From Symbiotaphrina buchneri (taxonomy: Eukaryota; Ascomycota; Symbiotaphrinales; Symbiotaphrinaceae), in the NCBI GenBank assembly GCA_001599915.1, contig BCIG01000004.1, positions 1 through 64,000 on the forward strand: a stretch of 64,000 nt of DNA. The letters run 5' to 3'. Shown in pieces: positions 12,444-24,597 of the stretch. The notes under the pieces were generated by a model. The model saw only the letters and a program-made list of their open reading frames with translations, ran no database searches and was not told the origin of the DNA. Each line of letters opens with the position of its first letter. Position 1 is the stretch's first letter. Position numbers and translations under genes: made by a program.

Positions 12444-13530
12444 TCTCCTGCTCTTGGCCAGAATGGGTTGTGATTGGATCCCGGCAGTGGCCAGCTTTCT
12501 CTACACGGTTAATGGCTGCCATTGCCCTAGTTTCAAGAGGCATGGAGGATTTGTCTTGCATTAGACAGGAGGCCTCGGCCGAGAGAAAGGGTCCTTTGCT
12601 CCGTATGATTTAGAATTATGAGCGCATACGGCCAAGAGTAACCGAACATTTTGACGGACTTGCTCTCGTTTTGGAGGTCTAAAAATCTTTGTTCCAATGT
12701 GCGTTTTTTGGTCATGTCTCTAGCGTTATGCTTGTGGCAACACTCCGTCGGTGTTCAGAGACGGTCTGCGCGGGAGAACTGTATCCGGGGTCATGATGAG
12801 TCTCGTTCCTCGATGACGACTGGACCAACATGCCTATCCAGGTTAGCATTCGGGCCATGCTCATCCCCGTAATTTGCCCTCGACGCGTCTCCAACTGATG
12901 CCGCTTCAGACTTAGAACGAGAGACCATGGCGGTCCCATGCTCGCATCGGCACGGCCAATCAAATGAAGCCATGGATGCTCAGGAGAAGAATTTTCAATC
13001 CATTTGTAAGCCTAACGCTGTATGCTTTACCGGACATGCATGGATCTGACCATGCAAGACGGGCAGTCACGGAGAGATATGGCGCGAGATGTAATAAACT
13101 CTGCTCCACGGATGGTCTTAATCAATTTGGCACTTCTGACTGCAGTCGGTGTTGGCCGATTGTAGTAATGTTTGCAGGCCATTCCGACATTCATCGTCCG
13201 GTAGAACATGTGAACTCCTGAACTTTGGCCTTAGTGACGCCATGCCGTCTGGAGAGGGACGGACCCTTTGTGCCCGTCCTCCCCAAAGCTGTAGTTTGTA
13301 GCCAGGGGCAAAACAGGATCTGATGTACACAAGGAGAACTTGAGGCAATACACTAGTCTCGGTCAGCTACGCTATGCATAGCCATCACGCGGACGCGTAT
13401 GGCCACACCACCCCTGGATTATCACAAATTTGCTGACAACTTGTCTTTTTCTCCGGAGCAGTGGCCTAATTGGTGGCTGTATGGTCAGTAAACAGCAAAT
13501 AGGAATAGCAGAGGTGAGAACAAGGCAGAC
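12444..13530. other. Intergenic stretch, no gene recognised
   Basis: Only short, overlapping open frames on both strands, none with a family look or conserved domain. It contains isolated ACGCGT words (for example near 12880 and 13398). Nothing else was seen. Confidence 0.5.
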
Positions 13531-13534
13531 AAAC

Positions 13535-13861
13535 GGAACTAGGCCAGCAGCTTGCGCACCTAGAGTATATTAGCAGCAAAATCCGATGCCTTTAAACATG
13601 ACACTATTCACCTGCTTGCTGATCTGATATACTAAAATGGTCGAAGTCAAGAATAGTGGCGGCTGGAATGAGAAGGTATGAAAGGCCATGACGAGCACGG
13701 ACGGCCCCAGGGGTAAAAGGACTTGATTAGTGAACAATATCCGCAGAGAAGGAACAGAAATAAGCAATCACTGTCCTAGACATGCAAGGTAGAGTCATAA
13801 AGACATTACAAGATGCTATAGATAGGACGAACCTGAAGAATTTTGAGATGATACCACCACC
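13535..13861 (-). CDS. Possible small spliced membrane-protein gene
   Basis: Low-confidence candidate. An ATG at about 13880 opens a short peptide (MEIHQAGGGIISKFF) followed by a GTTCGT donor. Further down, a hydrophobic segment (LVMAFHTFSFQPPLFLTSTILVYQ) is followed by CAG|GTGAAT, and a CTAG acceptor leads into VRKLLA and a stop near 13535. The pieces look like exons of a small one- or two-span membrane protein, but the middle junction is not resolved: one frame meets a stop, and the alternative acceptor sits too close to its branch point. It could equally be the 3' flank of the neighbouring 467-residue gene. Confidence 0.2.
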
Positions 13862-13949
13862 TGCCTGGTGTATCTCCATCCTGAGAATGAGAGTGGGCTG
13901 TACAAATGAGTTTCTCGACCCTGCCTAGTCTCGCGCTTCAATATCCTCC

Positions 13950-15353
13950 TCAAATGCGCTGCCGCCCAGCTTTCCTGCGTACAGTTGGCGCTCGCTGCTC
14001 GCAGCTGATACTTACTACTGGCATCCTCCTTCTACCCTTCCAACTAAAGTCCAGATTCACTTCTTCAGACTTCCACTTGTCGAGCGCAACCTCTCGTCGA
14101 TCATTATGGTGGAAAAAGGGCAAGTTAGCGTCATCGAACGTCTTGCTGGCGGGTCCTGGGCGCACACCTAAGGCTTGATAGCCCGTTCCCTTTGCACGAA
14201 GGCGACCGGCTGTCGTGAAAGCATGAGAATCTGTCCGTGACAACCCAACATCCACTGGAGTCTCATCTCTCCCGAATTCCTCGTCCAATGGGGCTGAGTA
14301 GGCCATCCAGGGAAACGGAGGAAGTGAAGGAGGAGGAGAGCTTGCCATCGAGGGCCGAGCGCCGTCGCCTTTTGCACTGGGCGCGTCCCTGACACTGGCA
14401 GCATGAGAGGTCGATGCAGATGTGCTTGCTGAGGTGGTTGAGATAAGATGTTGAGGAACCGTTTGCGACAAGGGCACCATTGAAGGCAACAACAAGGGTA
14501 CGGGCTCCGGAAATGATACACTCTTATCTTGCAATGGGTCGAGCAGATGCGCTAAACCAGTATGCTCGTGTATCTGCTTGTCGGGAGGTGGGACAGATGA
14601 TGTCCCAATCGGACTAAACCAAAGCTCAAGCATTCCAGGTCCCGCGTCCAGCTTTGTCGACTGAGTACGATGCCGATCACCATCTACCGACAGAGCGATA
14701 GCCGGCAGGATCCCGTCAGGCTTCACAGCGGAGCCATCCAGTTCGCGGGGGGCAGTGACAAATGTATCTGGAGGGATAGGTACCGTCGCCTGGAAAGATT
14801 GCTTTTGTCGGTTAGCAGTTGGAGACACACGGATGATTGGGCAGCTCCTTATATTCTGTCTTTTCAATCCATCTGCGGATCCATCATGCGCACTCAGAGT
14901 CCCATCGTCGTCGGAATTAAAGCAGCAAGGCTCGGTATATTCCTCACCCAGTTCTCCACCAGGGAGAGAGAGCTCAAGATGGGAGAAGCTGCATTTTCGA
15001 CGGATGGTATCAGCATGGGAAGCAGAGGAGCCGGGGACTAGAATGGGAGGTACACCAAATCCATTCCTGGGTTGATCCTTCCTCTTGGTAGTAAGTTTTT
15101 TGAGGGCTGTCGAGGACGTTGAGGGCTTAGCGGCCGCATATGGAGACCAAGCATCGTGCCCATACAAGTATGTCAAGCCATCCGCCCCTATTTTCGTGGG
15201 GTCACCATGACTTTGGTCCATCATGGCAGGGCTGTCCTGCAGTGGTGGTTGGTGACACCCAGGTAGGGAGAGATTTCCTCCGTAGGGCAAGACTGAGCGA
15301 GACCTAGAAGGCTTCCTCCGTCCCGAGCGGGTGGTGAACTTGACAGCCCCCAT
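13950..15353 (-). CDS. Hypothetical protein, 467 residues, Ser/Pro-rich
   Basis: Uninterrupted frame from ATG at 15353 to TGA at 13950. An upstream extension to 15392 would need a TTG start, so the ATG is preferred. The N-terminus is basic (MGAVKFTTRSGRRKPSRSRS). The rest is Ser/Pro/Thr-rich and mostly disordered-looking, with a poly-Ser/Thr run (TTSASTSASTSH), a proline run (PPPSLPPFPW) and a basic tail ending KAGRQRI. There are no membrane spans, signal peptide or domain that I recognise. The length of an ORF with no stops supports coding. Function unknown; it is probably a fungus-specific regulatory or nuclear protein, by composition only. Confidence 0.6.
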   Translation of the reverse strand: MGAVKFTTRSGRRKPSRSRSVLPYGGNLSLPGCHQPPLQDSPAMMDQSHGDPTKIGADGLTYLYGHDAWSPYAAAKPSTSSTALKKLTTKRKDQPRNGFGVPPILVPGSSASHADTIRRKCSFSHLELSLPGGELGEEYTEPCCFNSDDDGTLSAHDGSADGLKRQNIRSCPIIRVSPTANRQKQSFQATVPIPPDTFVTAPRELDGSAVKPDGILPAIALSVDGDRHRTQSTKLDAGPGMLELWFSPIGTSSVPPPDKQIHEHTGLAHLLDPLQDKSVSFPEPVPLLLPSMVPLSQTVPQHLISTTSASTSASTSHAASVRDAPSAKGDGARPSMASSPPPSLPPFPWMAYSAPLDEEFGRDETPVDVGLSRTDSHAFTTAGRLRAKGTGYQALGVRPGPASKTFDDANLPFFHHNDRREVALDKWKSEEVNLDFSWKGRRRMPVVSISCEQRAPTVRRKAGRQRI

Positions 15354-17508
15354 AACGGAGCTCGCCAATAGTTTCGTCGAGGTATCAAACAATCTCGAAG
15401 GTCGTCAAGCTATATGGGCTAGCTAGGGCTGAAGGTGATGGAGGAGGATGGTCAGGACTTTGGCTGAGAGAGGAAACCACATATATATACAGAAGATGAT
15501 GAGGCAGTGCTGAGGGACTCGGAGGCCACATGATGCTTAAGCCCCCTGTGGGAGATAACATGGACAACTTCAGGACAGCGGTGGTATGGGTATAGAGAAA
15601 TGGAAGCTCCAGGAGCTCTGTGGTGAACAAAGAGGGGTCAAGGTGTGAACATAATGCAATTGTTCACTAACGTGAGGCACAGCTAGAACAAAGAACGACC
15701 GAGTACTGCTAGGTTTGGCCGCGGTGGGCAGAGGCATCTCGAGGATGTACTGCAGTGCAGCTCACCACTTGCGCCCTTCACCTGATGAGGTTCTCCAGTA
15801 ATGTGGCTGTTTTGTTACGCTTGCGACTAATCAAATCATCCAGTTCACTATGATTAGGCGGGCAAGCAAATTAATCATACGCCCGACTCTGGAATCGTGC
15901 GCAGAAGTATTACTGAGCTCCTTGCCAGCGACGGAGGGAGACTGAAATAAATGCCCTTGGATTTAACAAGAATCATATTATTTCTGTGCGTTGCTTCCTA
16001 CGCTTACGCCAAGCGCAGTCAACGACGTCTTCAATTGAGCATCGCAGGGTGTCCCCTCAAACTTACCGACAGCTGATTGGTTCTGCTCCCTGGCCCGCAG
16101 TAGGTGTTAATAGCTGCACGCCAAGAACTGGCTCTGCACCGTTCTCCTCTACAGATTTACTGGCGTATCCCTCCTAGAAGGTTGCCCGCGGCCATACTGC
16201 AATGTTTAAAGGACGAAATGTTTTGTAGTGATGGCTGATTGGGAGAAGTGGATCCAATGACTAATAAACGTCAAAGACCCCGAGGGTTGAACCACTGGTG
16301 ACCTCTGGAGTTGTGGATCGGTGGGGCCCGTGATCCACGATCGGAATGGAGGCAGGCAGGGAATGCTCTCATTTTCTTTCATAGCATCTGCACTCTTTTC
16401 TCTTCTGGTCGGTCGCCGTCCATCATCATTGGCCCACTTGACGATCCCTCAAGAGAGTGAGAGACTCCACCTCCACCTGCCTCTTCCCCTCAAGTCTCGA
16501 CCACTGACGGACCCGCTGGGCCTACCCCAGAGATTCAATCTGCTGATGCTAGATCAGTGCGGGCGGAATGCGCGAATGACGCCCCCACAGTTCGATGACA
16601 GCATTGTTCCTTTTTTGCCGGTCACCGTCACAAACACGTTCTGAGACGATGCCATCCCAAAACTCCATCTATCTAGGTGCAAAGTTCACAGTCGATGTCT
16701 ACGGTGATATCACTGCTTCGCAGATAATTGCACTTGTACCTCCAGCCATCTCTCTCGGCCGATATGACTCTGCAACTGCGCGAGTGTTGTGCTTGCAATT
16801 GCTGTACTCACGATGATTGAAGATCATTAACAAACTCTGCCCAATAATAATATGGGCAATCATGATCAAAGGCGGCCAGAATAAATCGTAAATATAATGC
16901 CCATCGGAGCTACAAACCTACAGCCGGAGCGTTGAGTGAGTGAGACGATGCGTTGCGTCATATGCTCCGTGCCAGCATCGCTAGTCCCAGCCTTCGCGCA
17001 TGCTAGCGCCCTGGCCGACTGGCGAGGAGTGCCCGACCTCCCTGAGCCGACTCGGACCACAGGACCATCATGAAATGCTTAGGTTAGGCACCTTAGCCTC
17101 TATCCTGTCCTTTCCCTTCCTCGCTCTCCTCCTCCTTTCCATCACGCCAATTGCTCTCTGGACGAGCCTTCATTCCTTTCGCAAGCAGTGTTTTATTTGG
17201 AGCTGTGCACCAGCCTCCCCCATCTGTTCCAGGTAAGACTCCCCGCGTGCTTCCAAACTGTCTCCAGGGCAATGACTTCCCGCAGCTTGCTGTGGGGTAG
17301 CTGTTTCCTTCTTAGCGCCAATTCCCACCACCCCCAGCCTGCATTCTCCTTGCTGACCCAGCCAGTCTTTGACAGAACCTTAAGCTCTCCCGCACTCAGC
17401 ATTCCCATATAATCTGCATATCCTTCAGTCAAACACATCAAACAGCTGAGAATCCATTCGCTCAGCGTGCTCGAGCCGGAAACACAAAGGCAGTCTCTGG
17501 CGGTCGAG
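15354..17508. other. Divergent intergenic region before GSY1
   Basis: A 2.15-kb region between the 467-residue gene and glycogen synthase. It has scattered short ORFs without family features, a TATATATATA run at about 15481-15490 (minus-strand gene side), and CT-rich tracts from about 17090 to 17250 that probably belong to the GSY1 promoter or leader. No RNA gene or repeat was recognised. Confidence 0.55.
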
Positions 17509-19913
17509 ATGAGTACATCCACAGAACAGGTGCTCAAGAGGAGCATACCGGGCCATGTCCTCTTCGAAGTCTCCACCGAGGCGGCCAATCGAGGTAAGCT
17601 CTGAGATGCAGAGCCTCGTCAATGGATTGACTGACAAGGACTCAGTTGGCGGTATCTACTCGGTCATTAAATCCAAAGCTCCTGTGACCACAGCAGAATA
17701 TGGCGAAAGATATACACTCATCGGCCCTCTCAATCGGGCATCTGTAAGTGCTTTGTCTTTCGGTGATTCACTATGAATCCAATTGACCACATGCAGGCGG
17801 CCGTGGAAGTGGAGGAGCTCAAGCCCACTAATCCTGCTTTGGCCGAGACCATGGAGGCCATGCAGTCGCGAGGGATCGGTCTTCTGTACGGTAGATGGCT
17901 CATTGAGGGGGCCCCTAGAATTCTTCTGATCGATACGAAGACTGGCTACCGGTGGCTGGATGAGTGGAAAGGTGATTTGTGGAATACGGCGGGTATTCCT
18001 TCGCCTCCTGGTGACGACGAGACCAACGAAGCTGTCGTATTTGGTTATCTTGTCGCCTGGTTCTTGGGAGAAGTATGTAGTGCCTCGAGTCCGACTATGG
18101 TTTGAAGGGCTAACCCTTGGTCAGTATGTCGCACATGAGCAGAATCGCGCTGTTGTCGCTCACTTTCACGAATGGCTCGCTGGCGTTGCGTTGCCGCTGA
18201 CGAAGAAGAGGCGCATAGACGTGACTACCATTTTCACCACACATGCCACTCTTCTTGGACGTTACCTTTGCGCTGGTTCCGTTGACTTTTACAACAACCT
18301 GCAATGGTTCGACGTGGATTCAGAGGCCGGGAAGCGGGGTATCTACCATAGGTACTGCATAGAACGTGCAGCTGCTCACGCTGCTGACGTTTTCACAACC
18401 GTGTCTCATATCACAGCATACGAGAGCGAGCATCTTCTAAAGCGGAAACCGGATGGGGTTCTCCCTAATGGTCTCAACGTGAAGAAATTCTCGGCCGTAC
18501 ACGAGTTCCAGAATCTTCACCAGCAATCAAAGGAAAAGATCAGCAACTTTGTGCGCGGTCATTTCTACGGACACAATGACTTCGATCCCGAGAACACGCT
18601 CTACTTCTTCACCTCCGGCAGATACGAGTACCGTAATAAAGGCATGGACATGTTCATCGAATCTTTGGCTCGCCTGAACCATAGGCTGAAGGTTTCCGGA
18701 TCCAAGATGACCGTTGTTGCGTTCATCATCACACCTGCGCAAACGACTTCTCTTACTGTGGAGGCACTGAAAGGGCAAGCCGTGGTCAAATCGTTGCGGG
18801 ATACCGTTGACGTAATTGAGAAGTCAATCGGAAAGCGATTATTCGAACGATCGTTACACTGGCACGAGGGGGACAGCCTGCCGGATGACAAGGACCTAAT
18901 CAGCAGCCAAGATCGCATTATGCTACGTCGTCGACTGTTTGCCATGAAGCGACATGGCCTTCCACCCGTCGTCACACACAATATGCTGAACGATGCCGAG
19001 GATCCTATCTTGAACCAGATCCGAAGGGTGCAGCTGTTTAACCAGCCCTCTGATCGGGTCAAAATCATCTTCCATCCGGAATTCCTCAGTTCCGCCAGCC
19101 CGATTTTACCTCTTGACTACGACGACTTCGTGCGTGGTTGCCATCTAGGTGTCTTCCCTTCCTACTACGAGCCATGGGGTTATACACCTGCGGAATGTAC
19201 TGTAATGGGTGTGCCTAGCATAACCACCAATTTGTCTGGCTTCGGCTGTTACATGGAGGAACTAATCGAGAACGCCTCTGACTATGGTATCTACATCGTC
19301 GATCGGCGCATGAAGGGTGTCGACGATTCGGTGAACCAATTATCGGACTTCATGTACGAATTCAGCTGTAAGAGCAAGAGACAGCGCATCAACCAACGAA
19401 ACCGGACGGAGCGTCTGAGTGATCTTCTCGATTGGAAGCGAATGGGGATGGAGTACGTCAAGGCTCGTCAGTTGGCATTGCGGAGAGGTGAGATAGTCAG
19501 CGCTTGTATACGAGCCAATACTGACCATCAAAACAGCTTACCCTCAATCCTTCGATGAGGACGACGTGGACGTTGGCTTCTTTGATGGAACAGAACAAAA
19601 GGTCTCCAGGCCTTTATCTGCCCCAGGCTCTCCAAGGGACCGGTCGGGCATGATGACTCCAGGAGACTTTGCCTCTTTGCAAGAGGGTCGTGAAGGCCTG
19701 AGTACCGAGGACTATATCGCTTGGAAGCTCCCGTGAGTTTTGTTCAACCCTGCATAATGACTTGAAAATATACTAATATCTTTTGTGACTAGTGAGGAAG
19801 AAGATCCAGAAGAATATCCGTTCCCATTGACACTTCGGACACCGAAGAAGAACGTTGCGAATGGGCCCGGAGGATCACCAGCGGAGCAAGTTCTGGCGAA
19901 TGGGACGTCGTAG
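17509..19913 (+). CDS. GSY1: Glycogen synthase (UDP-glucose:glycogen glucosyltransferase, GT3)
   Basis: Transfers glucose from UDP-glucose to the non-reducing ends of glycogen (EC 2.4.1.11), in the cytosol. Six exons join in frame: 17509-17593, 17646-17743, 17797-18072, 18125-19487, 19537-19732, 19793-19913, giving 712 residues. Exon 2 opens with [13 protein letters not shown], the nucleotide-sugar binding start of the family. The catalytic E-x7-E is in [11 protein letters not shown]. The Arg-rich helix ([15 protein letters not shown]) corresponds to the glucose-6-phosphate regulatory arginines of fungal and animal enzymes. The C-terminal tail has Ser-Pro sites ([14 protein letters not shown]), like the inhibitory phosphorylation sites of yeast Gsy2. 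The last intron has a perfect TACTAAT branch-point word. Convergent with ERG20. Confidence 0.97.
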
Positions 19914-20455
19914 CCCTCAAAATGATGTGTGTTGGGGCAGGGGGCTCTCTAATTGGTCGCGTGAATGCCCGAGGTTACGGAGCGGCCAACGGAAGTTGGG
20001 GAAAAACTGAATATCCTGAGTGATGGATTCAGATGTATTATTGTACATTGCATTCGGACTTCTGCATCTGCATCGCGTTTGTCCCCGAGCTTTCAGGTTT
20101 CTATTCTACGAATCCTTTTTGTTTTCTGTACACGCTGTGCCAGCTTTTGCTGCTGTGAATAGTAAATAGTTGCTTTCGGCCGCAAGTGGAACTCAATGTA
20201 TCCATGATCTAAAAATGTTCATATTATGCTGATCCGTCCACTGTCACATCACTTCTCATCGGCTTTTCATGCAGCGGATGAAGTATCCTCCGACTATTCT
20301 TGCGAGTCCCGAAACTTGGGACAAGCCCAGTAATTCCCACCTCCCGAAGCCCGACCAATCCATTGATGGTTTCTTGGTCGCCGGCAATGAATCTAGATCT
20401 TCAATGTATTATTAATCTTCTACTTAATCCTCCCATGTTACAAGGTAACTGCAGT
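19914..20455. other. Convergent 3' flanks of GSY1 and ERG20
   Basis: A 542-bp region between two convergent genes. It is AT-rich around 20160-20240 and 20395-20450, as expected for polyadenylation regions. No gene was seen. Confidence 0.6.
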
Positions 20456-21544
20456 TTATTTGCTGCGCTTGTAGATTTTCCCCAAGAAGCTCTCAAAGAC
20501 ACCCTTCTTCAGCCCTTCTGACTCATCAACATTGGCAATCATCTGCCTTATCTTCGACACACGGTCTTCCTCGAAGTTTCGGTACAGCTCTTCCAGCTTG
20601 AGCTCGTCAAACACCTTCTTGACTTCAGCCTCCTTTGCCTTGTCTTTCTGACCGTAGTTCTCTTCCAGCACTTTCCGCTGTTCTGGGGTGGCCAGTTTGA
20701 GCGCTTGATTGATCAACCATGAGCACTTGTTGTCCATAATGTCGGTACCAATCTTCCCAATGGTCTCTGGCGCACCGAAGTTGTCCAGGTAGTCGTCCTG
20801 GACCTGGAAGTACTCGCCCAGTGGGATCAGGATGTCCTTGGCCTGCTTCAGGTTCTTGGGTGTGGCCTTGCCCACCATATAGAGGGCCAACACCACGGGG
20901 AGGTAGAAGCTGTAATAGGCGGTCTTGAAGATGACGATGAAGGTGTACTTCTCCATGGAGAAGTTGTCCAGGTCGACCTTGTCCTCGGGCGCCGTCAGGA
21001 GATCCAGGGTCTGGCCCAGCTCCGTCTGGAAGGTGACCTCGTGGAACAGCTCGATTAGGTCGACGTAGTACGTCTCGGAACGGAAGTATTTTCGCAGCAG
21101 TATGTAGATGCTGCTCTCGAGCATGAAGGCGTCGTTGATGGCGATCATGCCGACTTTGGGTTGGCGGTACCAACAGGGCTGGCCTCGCCGAGTCTTGGAG
21201 TCGTCCATGATGTCGTCGCTGACGAGGAAGAAGGCTTGGAGCAGCTCGGTGCACCATCCTAGTGTGGCGGAGCGGAAGTGCTCATCTGAAGACAGAGGGC
21301 GGTCGAGGAGGAGAGAGGCCGTGTCGACGACGGACATGCCACGGTTGCATTTGCCGCCTACGGTGTTGTAGTATAGGGACTGCAATTGATAAGTGACACT
21401 TCAAGCATGCGCCAGGGGGAATTGACATACCTCTTTGTACCAATCGAGCGCATTCGAGGCAATGCCGTACTGTTTGGCATGGGCGCAAAGATCGTCCGCC
21501 AACTGCGGAAAGACCGCCTCGAATTCTTTCAGTGTGATGGGCAT
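20456..21544 (-). CDS. ERG20: Farnesyl diphosphate synthase
   Basis: Condenses DMAPP/GPP with IPP to make farnesyl diphosphate for ergosterol, dolichol, ubiquinone and prenylation. Two exons join in frame: 21544-21431 (38 codons) and 21379-20456, giving 345 residues, the normal length. The first Asp-rich motif is DDIMD, preceded by FFLVSD; the second is DDYLD, in [12 protein letters not shown]. Other family blocks are [11 protein letters not shown] and the C-terminal KIYKRSK. The ATG at 21544 gives the usual short N-terminal helix ([21 protein letters not shown]). It lacks a mitochondrial-type presequence, so it is probably cytosolic or peroxisomal. It is divergent from CDC23. Whether the genome has a second copy cannot be seen here. 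Confidence 0.96.
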
Positions 21545-22087
21545 ATTGAGCGGGTAGACAATGCTCTCCGAGGGCAGTAGAACAGCAGACTAGATATTTC
21601 TGGGTTCAATTGGCCCGGATAGGTGGGAGAGCTGAGGTGGTGAGAGGGGTTGAGGCACGGAGGTTTACGAGGAGACGGTCAGGGTCCAGGGGTATGGAAA
21701 TCTATCGGCGCGGAAGTTGCCGTGCTACATTCGTACTCCGCAGGTCGAGGTGTCCCGCCAGTCGCGACGCGGAGAACACGAGCTTCAATCAATTTATTTG
21801 TTTGTTGACCAGGCCCCTCGCCGGCCACCGCATGCTCTCTTTGAAGAAGCAAGCCAAGTAAAGCCTTTCATTGGCTGTGCAATTGCTCGACAATTTTCCA
21901 TGCAAAGCTATCGAACCTTTGGCCTGAAGACGAGGTTGTTATCCCTTCAAGGTGAAGAAGCGCGTTACGGCGCATCAGGAGCTTCCGAGCTTATCGGCCG
22001 TATTAAGCTGCCTGTTTGTGTGACGACGCTGGACGGCTCCATGAATCAGAGGCATAGCCGGTGACAGGCGTCATAATAAAGAACACC
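21545..22087. other. Divergent promoter region ERG20 / CDC23
   Basis: A 543-bp region with short ORFs only. I see no clear sterol-regulatory element or cell-cycle box. Confidence 0.5.
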
Positions 22088-24266
22088 ATGGTTGTTCTTT
22101 CAGCAAGAGATACAGAGAAGTTGCGAGCGACCCTACAGGATGCGGTCGTGAAATGCTCGGAGAGGTGCCTATATCAGTCTGCTAAATGGTATGCCAAAGT
22201 TCCTCCTCTAAGCCTCTCAGACATCGTTGCTCATACCTTTCTAGGGTCGCGGAGCTTCTAGACTCATTAGTTCCCTCGAGAGACCCCACCTTTGGCTCCG
22301 ATGCAGACGAAGACTCGCAGATGTTCAATGCAGATGTCCCTGCTCACACAGCTCCAATTGTGGTGTCTCCAAATGGCGACCCTACTGAGGCGCAACTTGA
22401 GGCCCAAGAGATCCATAAGTACCTGTTGGCGAAATCATACTTCGACTGCAGGGAATATGACCGCTGCGCCGCGGTCTTCCTCCCTTCCAGCCTTCCTCTA
22501 GGGCCTCTTGCACCTTCTTCTCCTACGGCCAGTCGGGCAGCTACAACGCCTACCCTTGGAAAGGGCAAATCAAGAGCATCGACAGGTGGGACGTACGCAG
22601 TTGCCGGAGGTGAAATAAGTTTGCCAAAGCTTAGCCAGAAAGCCTTGTTCCTTGCACTCTACGCAAAATACCTGTCTGGTGAGAAGAGAAAAGATGAAGA
22701 CAGCGAAATGATACTTGGGCCTGCTGATGGGGGAAATACGATAAACAAAGAGCTCGTGAAAATTTCCAATATACTTGATACATGGTTTACACAGCGAGAG
22801 ACATCACAATGGGGGACACATAGTCAAGGCGGCATATCTGAGGATACTGGAGGCCAAGGCTGGCTGGAGTACCTGTTCGGAGTTGTTCTAGCAAAGAGCA
22901 AAAGTGAAGAAGAAGCAAAGAAATGGCTCTTGCAAAGCGTGACGAAATACCCGTATAATTGGGGTGCTTGGCAAGAGCTGAGCGAGCTGATAGGGAGTGT
23001 CGAAGAGGTATGTTCACTCTGTGTGTATCGGTCTCAAGGAGTCTAATTAGTTTCAATCCAGCTGCACCAGGTCACTCCACAACTGCCTCGAAACATCATG
23101 ACATTTGTCTTCATGTTATACACAAATCAAGAATTATACCAGTCAACTGACACTGTCCACAAATCCATCACTGAATTGGAGAGCATCTTCCCAACCAGTC
23201 AATTCCTGAAAACACAAAGAGCTTTGCTCTACTATCATAGCAAGGGTAAGCTTTGATTGATGTTCTTACTCATACTTCAAGACTGACCCTTTTCCCAGAT
23301 TTCGAGGAAGCCGAAGTTGTCTTCTCGCAGATCGTCCAGGAAGATCCCCACCGCATTGACTCTCTAGACCACTACTCAAATATCCTTTATGTCATGGCTC
23401 TCCGTCCCAAGCTTGCTTTCCTCGCCCAAGTAGCCTCGTCGACCGACAAGTTCCGGCCAGAAACCTGCTGTGTGGTCGGCAATTACTACTCACTGAAGTC
23501 GGAGCACGAGAAAGCCGTAATGTACTTTCGGCGTGCCCTGACACTTGACCGAAATTTCCTTTCTGCTTGGACACTCATGGGCCACGAGTACGTCGAGATG
23601 AAGAACACTCACGCAGCCATAGAATCCTACCGACGCGCCGTGGACGTCAACCGCAAGGACTATCGCGCCTGGTATGGGCTTGGGCAAACCTACGAAGTGC
23701 TCGAAATGCACTACTACGCCCTCTTCTACTACCAGCGCGCCGCAAGCTTGCGGCCATACGACCCCAAGATGTGGCAGGCGGTCGGCAGCTGCTACAGCAA
23801 GATGGGGCGGCCCATGCAGGCCATCAAAGCACTCAAGCGTGCCTTAGTCGCCAGCACGTACTACGACGCCGGGAGCTCGTTCGGGTCATCTGCAGCAGCC
23901 GGTGGCGGCGTACCAGAAGGACCGCCGAGCGGTGTCATGGATCCGGAGACACTCTTCCAGATCGCCATGATGTACGAGAAGCTGGGCGAGTGGGACGAGG
24001 CGGCCGCGTACATGGAGTTGACCATGGCACAGGAAGATGGTCCACAGGGGCCGGGAGATGAGGAGGAGCGAGCAGGGACTGGAGTCGGCGTAACGATCAC
24101 CACGAGTAAAGCGCGCATGTGGCTTGCGCGGTGGGAGTTCAGCAGGGGCGAACTTCAGCGGGCGATGGAGCTCGCGACTGAGCTGTGTCAGGATGGAGTG
24201 GAGGTCGAAGAAGCCAAGGCGTTAGTGAGGGATCTGAGAGCCAGGATGAAGATGGAGAAAGGTTAG
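22088..24266 (+). CDS. CDC23: Anaphase-promoting complex subunit Cdc23/APC8
   Basis: TPR scaffold subunit of the APC/C ubiquitin ligase that targets securin and cyclins. Four exons join in frame: 22088-22188, 22245-23007, 23062-23245, 23299-24266, giving 671 residues. The N-terminal region ([29 protein letters not shown]) matches the Apc8 N-terminal domain. The second half has at least seven TPR-like units, e.g. [49 protein letters not shown] and [17 protein letters not shown] Gly/Ser/Pro-rich loop near residue 540 ([20 protein letters not shown]) interrupts the TPR array. Divergent from ERG20, convergent with the DNA ligase gene. Confidence 0.95.
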
Positions 24267-24597
24267 GTGCGTGGGGAATGCTATAGGTACCTCAAAGGCG
24301 GTATAACGGATTCAGGGGTAATAGGGGTTAAGGCCAAAAATGGTGGTGTCTTGGGAGCCTCACATATTCACTGAGTATTGAAATGCGAGCTGAATGATGC
24401 ACGAATAATCATATTTGGTAACTTGCCAAATGCTGTATCCCCGCCACAGGGGCGAAGTTATCTTCAACGCCGCTTAACCCCAGACTTTGTGATCTCCAAT
24501 GCCGCCATGCCGCCATGCCCATAATGCTCGCTGAACGAGCCGATCCTCAAATCCAATGCAATCCAAACGCCGTGATCATGCAATGTCAAATGAAAAG
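24267..24597. other. Convergent 3' flanks of CDC23 and DNA ligase
   Basis: A 331-bp region. It holds a short imperfect tandem (TGCCGCCATGCCGCCATGCCC near 24499-24519) and AT-rich stretches. No gene was seen. Confidence 0.55.

Noticed and set aside
16321-16644. 107-codon plus-strand frame upstream of GSY1
   Set aside because: Starts at a GTG codon and shows no domain features; probably promoter sequence.
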